Positions 34,015 through 43,297 of a stretch of 64,000 nt of DNA are shown piece by piece. Origin of the DNA: Sphingopyxis sp. USTB-05 (lineage in GTDB: Bacteria > Pseudomonadota > Alphaproteobacteria > Sphingomonadales > Sphingomonadaceae). Position numbers and translations under genes: made by a program. Numbering within the stretch: position 1 is the first letter of the stretch; every line of letters begins with the position of its first letter. The DNA lies in NCBI RefSeq assembly GCF_023822045.1, contig NZ_CP084712.1, positions 3,779,001-3,843,000 of the forward strand, read 5' to 3'. Under the pieces are notes generated by a model. It saw nothing but the letters and a program-made list of their open reading frames with translations. It made no database searches and was not told the DNA's origin.

Positions 34015-35976
34015 ATGCGCCGATTGACCGCCCTGCTGCTCGCGAGCAGCCTGCCCTTCACCGCCACTGCTCAGGATGCCGCCAGCGAAGCGACACGCGC
34101 GGCACAGGCCGAGATTGCGAAACGCCTGCCGCTGAGCGATCCGCGCGACGAGGCGAATGTGATGCGCGGCAAGCTGGCCGAAATCCCGGGCGGGGTGATC
34201 CAGAGTGCCGATGGCAAGACGGTATGGGACCGGCGGCCCTATGAATTTCTGAGCAAGGCCGAGGCACCCGATACGGTGAACCCGTCGCTGTGGCGGCAGG
34301 CGCGGCTGGATGCGGTACACGGATTGTTCGAGGTCGTGCCGGGCAAGATCTGGCAGGTCCGCGGCTACGATATTTCGGTGATGACGATCATTCGCGGCAA
34401 AAGCGGCTGGATCATCGTCGACCCCCTATTGTCGGAGGAAGCCGCGGCGGCGAGCTGGAAATTGTTCGCCGACACGGTCGAGGCGAAGAGCGGCAGGCTG
34501 CCGATCAGGGCGGTGATCTTTTCGCACAGCCACAGCGACCATTTCGGCGGCGTCGGCGGCATCGTCACCCCCGAACAGGTCAAGTCGCAAAAGATCCGCA
34601 TCATCGCGCCGCACGGTTTTTCGGAGGAAGCGACGTCGGAAAATGTGCTCGCGGGCGGGGCGATGGGGCGCCGCGCGCTCTATATGTTCGGCGCGATCCT
34701 GCCGCCCGGAGAGAAGGGGCAGGTCGACACCGGCTTGGGACCCAAGCTGTCGTCGGGCACCGTCGGCTATATGGAGCCGACCGAGACCGTCGGCGAAAAG
34801 GGCGGGACGCTGACGATCGACGGGCTGGCCTTTGACTTCCTGGACGCGGGGAGCACCGAGGCGCCGTCGGAGTTCGTCTTCTATATCCCCGCCTATAAGG
34901 CCCTCCACACGACCGAGGTCGTGACGCACACGCTGCACAATGTGCTGACGTTGCGCGGGGCGCAGGTCCGCGATGCGCTGCACTGGTCGAAGGTGATCGA
35001 CGCCATGCTGCTGAAATGGGGCGGCACGGCCGAGGTCGCGATGGCGTCGCACCATTGGCCGACGTGGGGCGCGGGCGAGGTGTCGTCGCTGCTGGCGAAC
35101 CAGCGCGACGCATATCGCTATGTCCACGACCGTACGCTTTTCCTCGCGAACCGCGGTGCGACCTTGCACGAGCTTGCCGACCAGACCCCGGAAGCACCGG
35201 TACAGGGGCGCGATTTCGCGACGCGCGGCTATTATGGCACGCTCAACCACGACATGAAGGCGGTCTATCAGCGCTATTTCGGCTGGTGGGACGGCAATCC
35301 CGCCAACTTCAATCCGCTGCCGCCCGAGCAATCGGCGCCCAAATATGTCGCGCTCGCGGGCGGCGCGGACAAGCTGCTCGCGGCGGGACGCGAAGCGCTG
35401 AAGGCGGGCGATTACCGCTGGGCGGCGGAGCTATTGAACAAGCTCGTCTTTGCGCAGCCCGACAACAAGGACGCGCGTGCGGCGTTGGCTTCGGCCTATG
35501 ACCAGATGGGCTATCAGGCCGAGTCCGGCGCCTGGCGGAACTATTATCTTGCCGCCGCAGCGAGCCTGCGCGGCAATGCCGTCGATGCGGCGACCGGCAA
35601 CGGGCAGAGCCGCAGTTTCGTGAGCGCGATCCCGACCGCGGTGTTTTTCGATGCGCTGGCAGCACGTTTCGATGCCGCGAAGGGCAGCGCGGTCAAGGGA
35701 ACGTTCCAGTTCGTGCTGCCCGACAGCAAGGAGACAGTCGCGGTGGTCGTCGGCGGCGGGGTCGAATTCCCGCGCTATGGCGTGACCGAGGCGGCGCCGA
35801 CCGCGACGGTAACGATCGACCGCAAGATCCTGGACGAGGCGATGATGGGGCGCGCGCAATTCCCCGCGCTGATCCAGTCGGGCGCAATCAGGATCGACGG
35901 CGACCGCATGGCGTTCCTGTCGTGGTTCGCGCTGCATCCGCCCGCCGATCCCCGCTTCAATGTGGTTGTGCCTTAG
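34015..35976 (+). CDS. Alkylsulfatase, metallo-beta-lactamase fold (SdsA type)
   Basis: 653 residues with an N-terminal signal peptide (about 1-20). The zinc motif is FSHSHSDHFGG (170-179), later His ligands occur in the SHHWPTWG region, and the C-terminus contains the alkylsulfatase dimerisation and SCP2-like domains. The family hydrolyses sulfate esters such as dodecyl sulfate, probably in the periplasm, releasing an alcohol for growth. No sulfate uptake genes adjoin, so it appears to act alone. Confidence 0.9.
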   Translation: MRRLTALLLASSLPFTATAQDAASEATRAAQAEIAKRLPLSDPRDEANVMRGKLAEIPGGVIQSADGKTVWDRRPYEFLSKAEAPDTVNPSLWRQARLDAVHGLFEVVPGKIWQVRGYDISVMTIIRGKSGWIIVDPLLSEEAAAASWKLFADTVEAKSGRLPIRAVIFSHSHSDHFGGVGGIVTPEQVKSQKIRIIAPHGFSEEATSENVLAGGAMGRRALYMFGAILPPGEKGQVDTGLGPKLSSGTVGYMEPTETVGEKGGTLTIDGLAFDFLDAGSTEAPSEFVFYIPAYKALHTTEVVTHTLHNVLTLRGAQVRDALHWSKVIDAMLLKWGGTAEVAMASHHWPTWGAGEVSSLLANQRDAYRYVHDRTLFLANRGATLHELADQTPEAPVQGRDFATRGYYGTLNHDMKAVYQRYFGWWDGNPANFNPLPPEQSAPKYVALAGGADKLLAAGREALKAGDYRWAAELLNKLVFAQPDNKDARAALASAYDQMGYQAESGAWRNYYLAAAASLRGNAVDAATGNGQSRSFVSAIPTAVFFDALAARFDAAKGSAVKGTFQFVLPDSKETVAVVVGGGVEFPRYGVTEAAPTATVTIDRKILDEAMMGRAQFPALIQSGAIRIDGDRMAFLSWFALHPPADPRFNVVVP

Positions 35977-36010
35977 AATCCATGACATCGCACATGTCCA
36001 AGCCGTTCGC

Positions 36011-36130
36011 ATCGAGCCCTTCGACTGCCTTGCAAGCGCTCAGGATAAACTTCCGGCATTCGCCGGAAGTCGAGATGCCCATCGGGAGAGCACGACCTCA
36101 CAGTGTCTCGACTTCGCTCGACACGAACGG
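36011..36130. repeat. Inverted-repeat-rich spacer
   Basis: Includes a perfect hairpin ACTTCCGGC-ATTC-GCCGGAAGT (36049-36070) and a second imperfect one (GTGTCTCGA...TCGACAC, about 36103-36124). The flanking ttcgactgccttgcaagcgc resembles dispersed intergenic repeats known in sphingomonads. It may terminate the alkylsulfatase transcript. Confidence 0.5.
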
Positions 36131-36178
36131 AGAGATAAGTGGTTCAGTCTCGATCGATCACCCCCTAAAGGCCTTATG

Positions 36179-36709
36179 ATGACCGACACCCCCGCCGCGC
36201 GCCCGACCGATCCTTTCGCCCCCGACGCGCTGAATGCCGCCGAGGGACTCGACCCGGTCGCGCCGGCCTATGCGCAGGTTTTGCGCGTCGCGACGGCGCT
36301 CAACCTGATCCCGCTCGCGATCGGCGCGAGCGTCTTCGACGCGCTGCTGATCCGGCACCTCGAGGGGCCGTATGGACTGATCACCGCGGCGGCGTGGCTG
36401 ATCGCGATCGTCGTGATCGTCACCTTCCCGTCGCGCCGCGTGTCGCGCTGGGGATACAAGATCGGCGAGGGGCAGCTCCGCGTCGCGCGCGGCTGGCTGT
36501 TTCGCACCGACACGATCGTGCCGTTCGTGCGCGTCCAGCATATCGATGTGGGACAGGGGCCGATCGAGCGCTGGTTCGGGCTGTCGCACCTGATTGTCCA
36601 CACATCGGGCACGCATAACAGTACGGTGACGCTGCCGGGGCTGCACAGCGACCTTGCCGCCGCCATGCGCGAGACGATCCGCCGCCATATCCAGACCGAT
36701 TTCGCATGA
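36179..36709 (+). CDS. PH-domain (bPH2, YdbS-like) membrane protein
   Basis: 176 residues; two adjacent ATGs (36176, 36179). Two membrane helices (NLIPLAIGASVFDALLI, GLITAAAWLIAIVVIVTF) precede a bacterial PH domain (YKIGEGQLRVARGWLFRTDTIVPFVRVQHIDVGQGPIERWFG). The family pairs with a larger YdbT-like partner, here the next gene, overlapping by 4 bases. The function is unknown; a membrane-envelope role is assumed. Confidence 0.85.
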   Translation: MTDTPAARPTDPFAPDALNAAEGLDPVAPAYAQVLRVATALNLIPLAIGASVFDALLIRHLEGPYGLITAAAWLIAIVVIVTFPSRRVSRWGYKIGEGQLRVARGWLFRTDTIVPFVRVQHIDVGQGPIERWFGLSHLIVHTSGTHNSTVTLPGLHSDLAAAMRETIRRHIQTDFA

Positions 36710-38223
36710 GCGACGCCGCCGCCATAGCCATGAGCGAAGCCGAGCCGAACTGGCAGCGGCTGCACCCCGCGACGCTGGCGCTCGCCATCGTCGAACTGGG
36801 GCCGCGATCGCTGCAATTCCTGCCCGCGGTTGCGGCGCTGGGCTTTACCGGCAACTGGATCTGGATCGTCCCGTCGATCCTTGCCTTCATCCTGATCTCG
36901 CTGCTCGCCGCCTGGTTCCAGTGGCTCCGCTTCCGCTTCCTTGTCGGCGACGACGAGGTGGTGATCGAAAGCGGCGTCTTTTCCCGCCAGCACCGCACCA
37001 TCCCCTTTGACCGAATCCAGGACGTCAGCATCGAGCAGGGCCTCGTCTCACGCGCGCTCGGTATCGCCAAGGTCGGGTTCGAGACAGGCGCGGGCGGCAA
37101 GGAGAATGACGCGAGCCTCGACGCGATCGCGCTGGATTCGGCGCAGGCGCTGCGCGCCACGATTCGCGCGCATCGCAGCGGCGAGGTCGCGGCGCCGACG
37201 ACAGCCTCTGAGGCTTCCGAAGCGGCGCCCGCCGGCGAGGATCGGCTGCTGTTTGCGATGGGGCCGCGCCAGTTGCTCGTCGCGGGGCTGTTCAACTTCT
37301 CGCTCGCCGCGCTGGCCGTGGTCGGCGCAGGCATGCAGTTTTTCGACGGGCTGCTGCCGTTCGATTTCAACGTGTTCAACCCGATGGACTGGATCGATAT
37401 CGCCGAGAATTACGGACTCGACCAATGGCTGCTCGCTCATCGCTGGATCGCGGGAGTCGGCGCGGCGCTGTCGCTGTTGCTGATCGGTTTCGCGAGCGGG
37501 ATCGCGACGATGTTTTTCGCCAACTGGGATTTCCGCCTGACGCGCGAACCGCGCGCGTTGCGCCGCACGCGCGGCCTTACGACACGCACCGACGTCGCGG
37601 TGCCGGTGAAGCGGGTGCAGGCGGCGATCCTCGTCACCGGCTGGTTTCGCCAGCGTTTCGGCTGGCACGAGCTACGCCTGCAAAGCCTGGCCAGCGACGG
37701 AGAGAAGGAACGAGACCATCAGGTCGTCCCCTTTGCCAAGCTCGACGAAATCGATCCTGTGCTGGACGAGGTCGCGATTTTGCGCCCCGATGCCGCGCAA
37801 TCATGGCAGCATAGCCACCGCATTGTCGCGCTGGGGCCGATCGTCGGCGCGGCGTGCGCAACGATCGGCGGCGGCGTCGCGCTCTACCTGGGCAATGACG
37901 TCGGCTGGCTCGCGCTCATCGCAGCGCCGCTCATCGCGCTCATCGCCTTCTGGGCCGCGCGCTTCCACCGCTGGGCCGACCTTGGCGAGCAGATTGCGAT
38001 CCGTCGCGGCGCATGGAAACCCAAGATGACCTTGCTGCCGCACGCGTCGGTGCAGAGCGTCGACCTCAAGAGCGATTTCATCCTCCGCCCACTCGGCCTG
38101 GCGACCCTGGTGTTCGGAGTGCCCGGCGGCAGTTCGCTCGCGACGCACGAGATTCCCGCGATCCCGGCGGCGATCGCGCAGGACCTTCGCACGCGCATCC
38201 TCGCCGCGAGGACGCGGCGATGA
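36706..38223 (+). CDS. PH-domain (YdbT-like) membrane protein
   Basis: 505 residues with several membrane helices and three bacterial PH domains: FRFLVGDDEVVIESGVFSRQ (about 75-94), a middle one near NWDFRLTREPRALRRTRGLTTR, and a C-terminal one near LGEQIAIRRGAWKPKMTLLP. Overlaps both neighbours by 4 bases (ATGA), so the two PH genes and recJ form one coupled operon. Biochemical function unknown. Confidence 0.87.
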   Translation: MSDAAAIAMSEAEPNWQRLHPATLALAIVELGPRSLQFLPAVAALGFTGNWIWIVPSILAFILISLLAAWFQWLRFRFLVGDDEVVIESGVFSRQHRTIPFDRIQDVSIEQGLVSRALGIAKVGFETGAGGKENDASLDAIALDSAQALRATIRAHRSGEVAAPTTASEASEAAPAGEDRLLFAMGPRQLLVAGLFNFSLAALAVVGAGMQFFDGLLPFDFNVFNPMDWIDIAENYGLDQWLLAHRWIAGVGAALSLLLIGFASGIATMFFANWDFRLTREPRALRRTRGLTTRTDVAVPVKRVQAAILVTGWFRQRFGWHELRLQSLASDGEKERDHQVVPFAKLDEIDPVLDEVAILRPDAAQSWQHSHRIVALGPIVGAACATIGGGVALYLGNDVGWLALIAAPLIALIAFWAARFHRWADLGEQIAIRRGAWKPKMTLLPHASVQSVDLKSDFILRPLGLATLVFGVPGGSSLATHEIPAIPAAIAQDLRTRILAARTRR

Positions 38224-39998
38224 GCGACACCGCAAGCAGCCTGGCTTTGGGCATCACGCATTCGATCAAGGGCCAGCCCTGGCATTGGCGGCGCGCGAGC
38301 GCCGACATGGCGTCGGAGAATCTCGCGCCCGACGATCTCGTCACGCAATTGCTGCTCGCGCGCGGGGTGGCACGGGGCGATCTCGACCGGCAGCGGACGC
38401 CGACCTTGCGCGGCTTCATGCCCGACCCGTCGTTGTTCCGCGACATGGACGCCGCCGCCGCGCGGCTTGCCGATGCGGTCGAGCGCAAGGAAGCGGTGAC
38501 GATCTTCGGCGACTATGACGTCGACGGCGCGACCTCGGCCGCCTTGCTCGTGCGGCTGCTGCGCGGCCTCGGGCTTCCGGTCGGCGCCTATATCCCCGAC
38601 CGGTTGATGGAGGGATATGGCCCCTCCGGCGCCGCGCTGGTGAAAATCGGCGAGGCGGGATCGAAGCTTGTCGTCACGGTCGACTGCGGCGCGCAGGCAT
38701 TTGATGCGATTTCGGAGGCGAAGGCGGCGGGGGTCGAGGTGATCGTCGTCGACCATCACCAATGCGCGACGACCCTCCCCGAAGCCTTTGCGCTGGTGAA
38801 CCCCAACCGGCTCGACGAAGAGCCCGATGCCGCGATCCACGGTAATCTGGCGGCGGTCGGCGTCGCCTTCCTGCTCGGCGCGGCGGTGCTCCGCACCTTG
38901 CGCGCGCGCGGTTTCTTTAGCGGCCGCAACGAACCGGCGCTGATCGATCTGCTCGATCTTGTCGCGCTGGGCACCGTCGCCGACGTCGCGCGGCTCACCG
39001 GTTTCAACCGCGCGCTGGTGACGCAGGGGCTGAAGGTGATGGCGCGGCGCGGCAACACGGGCCTTGCGGCGCTGATGGACGCCGCGCGCCTGACCAAACC
39101 GCCAAGCGCGAGCGACATGGGCTTTGCGCTCGGCCCGCGGATCAACGCCGGCGGGCGCGTCGGCAAATCCGACCTTGGCGTGCGGTTGCTCACCACCAGC
39201 GACCCGCAGGAAGCGGCCGATATCGCGCTCGAACTCAACCGGCTGAACGAGGAAAGGCGTGCGATCGAAGCTGCCGTGCTCGAACAGGCGATCGAAGCAA
39301 GCGCAGGGTGCGGCAACGCTCCTGTCGCGATCGTCGCGGGCGAGGGCTGGCATCCCGGCGTGATCGGCATCGTCGCCGGGCGCCTCAAGGAACGCCTCCA
39401 CCGCCCCGCGATCGTCATTGCCGTCGACGACGACGGCATCGGCAAGGGATCGGGACGCTCGATCAACGGCGTCGACCTTGGCGCCGCGATCCTCGCCGCG
39501 AAAGAAACCGGCCTGCTCGTCGCGGGCGGCGGCCATGCGATGGCGGCCGGCCTCACCGTCGCTGCGGACAAGGTCGATGCGCTTGGCGCTTTCCTCAACG
39601 ATCGCCTCGCCGCCGATGTCGAGCGCGCGAGCGGCGACAAGTCGCTGCTGATCGACGCGGTGCTCGCGCCGCGCGGCATCAATCCTTTGTGGTGCGATGC
39701 CATCGAAAGCGCGGGCCCCTATGGCGCCGGCTGGCCCGCACCGCGCGTTGCGACGGGGCCGGTTCGAATCGTCGAATCGGGGATCGTCGGCACCGACCAT
39801 GTCCGCCTGATCGTGTCGGGCGACGACGGCGCACGGTTCAAGGCGGTCGCATTCCGCAGCGCCGAAACCGAATTGGGGCAAGCGCTGCTCCACGCACGCG
39901 GCCGCAAATTATGGCTGGCGGGGCGCGCGAAACGCGACGATTGGGGCAGTCGCCCGGCCGCCGAACTGCATCTGGAGGACGCCGCGTGGGCCGATTAG
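38220..39998 (+). CDS. recJ: Single-stranded-DNA-specific exonuclease
   Basis: About 592 residues from the ATG at 38220, which overlaps the PH gene. DHH phosphoesterase motifs: VTIFGDYDVDGATSAALLVR, VVTVDCGAQAFD, VIVVDHHQCAT with the DHH, and the DHHA1 part GGGHAMAAGLTV. RecJ degrades 5' single-stranded DNA in recombination and mismatch repair. Length is standard. Confidence 0.95.
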   Translation: MSDTASSLALGITHSIKGQPWHWRRASADMASENLAPDDLVTQLLLARGVARGDLDRQRTPTLRGFMPDPSLFRDMDAAAARLADAVERKEAVTIFGDYDVDGATSAALLVRLLRGLGLPVGAYIPDRLMEGYGPSGAALVKIGEAGSKLVVTVDCGAQAFDAISEAKAAGVEVIVVDHHQCATTLPEAFALVNPNRLDEEPDAAIHGNLAAVGVAFLLGAAVLRTLRARGFFSGRNEPALIDLLDLVALGTVADVARLTGFNRALVTQGLKVMARRGNTGLAALMDAARLTKPPSASDMGFALGPRINAGGRVGKSDLGVRLLTTSDPQEAADIALELNRLNEERRAIEAAVLEQAIEASAGCGNAPVAIVAGEGWHPGVIGIVAGRLKERLHRPAIVIAVDDDGIGKGSGRSINGVDLGAAILAAKETGLLVAGGGHAMAAGLTVAADKVDALGAFLNDRLAADVERASGDKSLLIDAVLAPRGINPLWCDAIESAGPYGAGWPAPRVATGPVRIVESGIVGTDHVRLIVSGDDGARFKAVAFRSAETELGQALLHARGRKLWLAGRAKRDDWGSRPAAELHLEDAAWAD

Positions 39999-40112
39999 CG
40001 GCCGACCAGGAGCGTAGCGGGGGCGGACCGGCACGCTGCGGCGCAATATTTTTACGTGGCGCGCTTGACCCTATGGACATGCGAGTCTAATGCGCCGCTT
40101 CACCGATCAGAC

Positions 40113-40188
40113 GGCCCCTTCGTCTAGCGGTCTAGGACGTCGCCCTTTCACGGCGAAAACACGGGTTCGAGTCCCGTAGGGGTCACCA
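40113..40188 (+). tRNA. tRNA-Glu (anticodon TTC)
   Basis: Starts GGCCCCTTCGTCTAGCGG, anticodon arm CGCCCTTTCACGGCG with anticodon TTC, T-arm ACGGGTTCGAGTCCCGT, acceptor closing with GGGGTC and encoded ACCA. All stems pair. It is a classic attachment target for the integrase gene that starts 88 bases downstream. Confidence 0.97.
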
Positions 40189-40276
40189 AATCGCCGCAAA
40201 GGCGCAGAAGTCTCGGTTTTCTGTTCGTTAGTGACTCGGTGGGTACACCAAATGAGTACACAAAGGACGAACAATC

Positions 40277-42091
40277 ATGAATCCGAAGGGACTCTGGCGC
40301 GATCCACGCAGCGGCATTTTTTATCTTCGCCGCCGTATCCCGCTGCCGTTGCAAAGCGCCTTCGCTTGCGGCCAACTTTACAAGGTAAGCCTCGGCACCG
40401 CCGATCAGCGCCATGCCGAACGCAAGCTGGCGATTGCCAATGGTGAATATGAGCAGAAGTGCGAACAATTTCGCGACGCGCTCGCAAACGACGCTCCAAG
40501 ATCCTTCACTTCCGACGAGGCGCGTGTCTTGGTTGACCGCCTCCTCACCGCCAGGTCCGCTACCGGGTTTGCGAGCGGCGGTATGGATGTCGCTTTCTTG
40601 CTCAAGGAGCTCGACGACGCCGTCGCGGACCAATCGGGAGACCATCGGGCCACCGCACAAGACATGAGTCCAACCGAATGGATCGCTTATCGCAAGAGGT
40701 TGGCGGGAAGCGACGCCGACGATGAGTTTTCTCCCGAAACACTCGCTCGGATCGAGGCTCACCATGCTTCGGTCCATCGCGACCTTGGCGATCTGTGGTT
40801 CAGTTTTCAGAAACGGGTACCGCACCGCCGTTGGCGCCCCCTGCTCAGCTTCGCCGTCGCGAAAATAAAGCGTGAACTAAAACTACCCGAGGAGGCGAAT
40901 CGCGGGATCGACGAACCGCTCGCCGATGCACTGGCCGATGCGCTGGGTTCGCCGCAAGTCCGCGAACAAGTTCCCGTACTCCCCTCGGCCCGGCGCCGCG
41001 CAAATTCGAGCCGGCTCCAACCGGACATGAAGCTCGACGCCCTCGAGGCGAAATGGATCGCGGCGCGCAAGCCGACGCCGAAGGCGCAGGCCGCGACGAA
41101 AACGGCCGTACGCTATTTCAAAAGCTATATCGGCGATGTCGGCATCGGCGAAATCACGCCCAACGATCTGTTCGAATTTCGTGACGCGATAGCGGTGCTG
41201 CCAAAAAGTATGCCGCGAGTGCATCGCATGATGGAGTTTGTCGACATTCATGCGCTCTATGCGGACAGATCGGGCGTAGACCGCATATCCCCGCAATCGA
41301 TCAAAAAATATCTCGGCGCGGTCCAAGCCCTCCTCGGGTTCGCTTTCCAGGAGCGCTTCATCCCTGCGAACACCGCCGCCGGTATCAAAGTCGAAGGATA
41401 CACAAAAAAGAGCACGCGGCGCCCATTTACCAAGGACGAACTCGCTCAGCTATTTGCGGCCAAGCTGTTCACCGCGGCTTGGTCTCACCCTCTGAGCAAG
41501 TCAAAGGTCTCCGATTCGACGCTGCGCTGGTTGTTCCTGCTCGGGCTTTGCACGGGCGCTCGAATTGAGGAACTTGGTCAGATATTGCTCGCGGACATCA
41601 AGTCCGAGCAAGGGATCCCTTATATCGACGTCACGGACTACGTCATGGACGAGATTGACGAGCGCAAACGGGTGAAGACCGACGGTTCTATTCGCGTGAT
41701 ACCGCTCCATCCCAAACTGATAGCGCTCGGGTTTCTCGACTACGTCCAACGGATGCGGTCAAGCGGAGCAGTCCGGCTTTTTCCTGACCTCGAGGCTGAT
41801 TCGCTGGGCGTAAAGACCAAGGAGGCGAGCCGCCGCGCCAACCGCCTAATCGACAATGCCGTCGGCGACGACCCGCGCCTCGTGTTTTATAGTTTCCGAC
41901 ACAGCTTCAAGGATCTCTGCCGCGACGCCAACATTCCCAAGGACGTGCACGACCAGCTTATGGGGCATTCGCCCGCAGATGTGGGCGGAGGCTACGGTTT
42001 GGGACGGGCGATCGGCAATCTTGCAGCCCACCTAAAGCGAGTTCGGTTCTTTTTCATCGATTGGGATTCGATTAATGTTGCTGCCAAATAA
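40277..42091 (+). CDS. Tyrosine site-specific integrase
   Basis: 604 residues: an Arg-rich N-terminus (LWRDPRSGIFYLRRRIP) of the DUF6538-like type, a core-binding domain (about 252-370), and a catalytic domain with Arg429 (TGARIEEL), Lys467, SFRHSF with Arg541, His564 (LMGHS) and the nucleophile Tyr573 (GGYGLG). All active residues are present, so it looks functional. Its position next to tRNA-Glu suggests integration into the tRNA 3' end, with the island to the right. No second copy of the tRNA end is seen in this window. Confidence 0.92.
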   Translation: MNPKGLWRDPRSGIFYLRRRIPLPLQSAFACGQLYKVSLGTADQRHAERKLAIANGEYEQKCEQFRDALANDAPRSFTSDEARVLVDRLLTARSATGFASGGMDVAFLLKELDDAVADQSGDHRATAQDMSPTEWIAYRKRLAGSDADDEFSPETLARIEAHHASVHRDLGDLWFSFQKRVPHRRWRPLLSFAVAKIKRELKLPEEANRGIDEPLADALADALGSPQVREQVPVLPSARRRANSSRLQPDMKLDALEAKWIAARKPTPKAQAATKTAVRYFKSYIGDVGIGEITPNDLFEFRDAIAVLPKSMPRVHRMMEFVDIHALYADRSGVDRISPQSIKKYLGAVQALLGFAFQERFIPANTAAGIKVEGYTKKSTRRPFTKDELAQLFAAKLFTAAWSHPLSKSKVSDSTLRWLFLLGLCTGARIEELGQILLADIKSEQGIPYIDVTDYVMDEIDERKRVKTDGSIRVIPLHPKLIALGFLDYVQRMRSSGAVRLFPDLEADSLGVKTKEASRRANRLIDNAVGDDPRLVFYSFRHSFKDLCRDANIPKDVHDQLMGHSPADVGGGYGLGRAIGNLAAHLKRVRFFFIDWDSINVAAK

Positions 42092-42218
42092 GCGAACCGC
42101 TGTCCGGCTACTGTTCGGCCTGAGCTGGCCGTAAGCGGTCTGTAGGCTATCGTTGAGAGTTTCAGACGCCGCCGGCGTCGGAAAGTCCTCAATGCCCGAA
42201 CCGCAAGGGTCATGCGCT

Positions 42219-42511
42219 GAGCTACGCGCGAGATCGGAGCGGTCGAGGGTGTGCATGAAGAAAAACCTAGGCGCGCCGACGATGCTGTTCATCGTTGGCG
42301 CCCACACGCCCGACTGGTGCTGCTCGAACTGAAACTGCCGGATATCCTCGGTGCTCGCGGTGTGGGGCGAGCGACGCAGCCAAGTTGCGAACCGTCCGAC
42401 GTCGAGAAGATAGTTACGCTGCGTCTCCGGAGAGAACCCGCGCAAGGTCATATTGTCGATCAGGCACTGGCTCAGCGGGCTGATCGCGTCAATCTGGATA
42501 AGCTCGTCCAT
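42219..42511 (-). pseudogene. Truncated IS91-associated tyrosine recombinase
   Basis: From an ATG at 42511 with a TGAGGAG ribosome site, about 95 residues match the N-terminal SAM-like domain of the tyrosine recombinases that accompany IS91-family transposases (MTLRGFSPETQRNYLLDV, then TASTEDIRQFQFEQ and FFFMHTLDRSDLA). The homology then stops and the rest of the frame is unrelated, with no catalytic domain. A relic of another mobile element beside the intact integrase. Confidence 0.65.
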
Positions 42512-42678
42512 CGTTCGACTCCTCAGTCGATGGAGCCGAAAGGGTCTACCTACGGCACTCGACGTTCAATGAGGTGTGGCGCCCGCTCGACGGCTTTACG
42601 TCGAGAACCGAGCCAATCTGCCGAGCGGTTCGTGCATCAGCGATCTCGCCCCGTTTTCCGCCGTATCACCTTCGAAGG

Positions 42679-43236
42679 TCAGAACTTGCAAACTCGAGAG
42701 AGCACCCGCCACAGCCCGGCAAACCGGTTGCCATGGCGCAGATCCTTGGCGAGGCGCATCAGGACCCCCGGGAAGCCCAATACGGGGATTGCCTCCTCTA
42801 TGGCGACCACCTGTTTGCGGGCAACGCCATGCCGAACCATGCCAATGCTTGCGTCGATCCAGTCGGCCTTGCGCGCGGCGTTCACGATCTCGGCGTCTGG
42901 CCCCGCGAACGATAGCAGCTTGTGATGCCAGTGTATGATGTTGGCCACGAGTGTGGGATCGAGATGTGGCGCGTGCTGGGTTCGCACGCGCTCGGCCACT
43001 GCTTCCGACGGCTCCAGATAAGCCAGTTCGTGATCGGTCCACATGCCGACGTCGTGGAAAACAAGTGCAAATGCGATATGTTCGCGCCCCCTCGGATCGT
43101 CGCCGAGGAAGTGCGCTGCGTAACTCAGAGCCCGGTAAATGTGGTTGCGGTATGCGGCAAAGTCTGTGCCGACCGCGTCGGCAATTTGCGGCAGATAGCG
43201 CTCGACCGTAGGGTCAGAGACAATTGGCTCAACCAT
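42679..43236 (-). CDS. HD-domain phosphohydrolase-like protein
   Basis: 185 residues from the ATG at 43236 with GGAGA upstream. HD-domain features: RNHIYRALSYAAHFL, FALVFHDVGMWTDHEL (HD pair), and NIIHWHHKLL followed by KADWIDASIG. This resembles small HD proteins that hydrolyse nucleotides or other phosphates. Last in the minus-strand run after the lipoprotein gene, so probably co-transcribed. Substrate unknown. Confidence 0.82.
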   Translation of the reverse strand: MVEPIVSDPTVERYLPQIADAVGTDFAAYRNHIYRALSYAAHFLGDDPRGREHIAFALVFHDVGMWTDHELAYLEPSEAVAERVRTQHAPHLDPTLVANIIHWHHKLLSFAGPDAEIVNAARKADWIDASIGMVRHGVARKQVVAIEEAIPVLGFPGVLMRLAKDLRHGNRFAGLWRVLSRVCKF

Positions 43237-43297
43237 AGAAGGTCTCCATTGGGAAGGCCGGGCAGGCGCGATGTCGAGCCTGCTCGGTCGGATGGGA

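Noticed and set aside
37884..39893. 669-codon minus-strand ORF opposite recJ
   Set aside because: Antisense shadow of recJ in high-GC codon usage; no domain matches.
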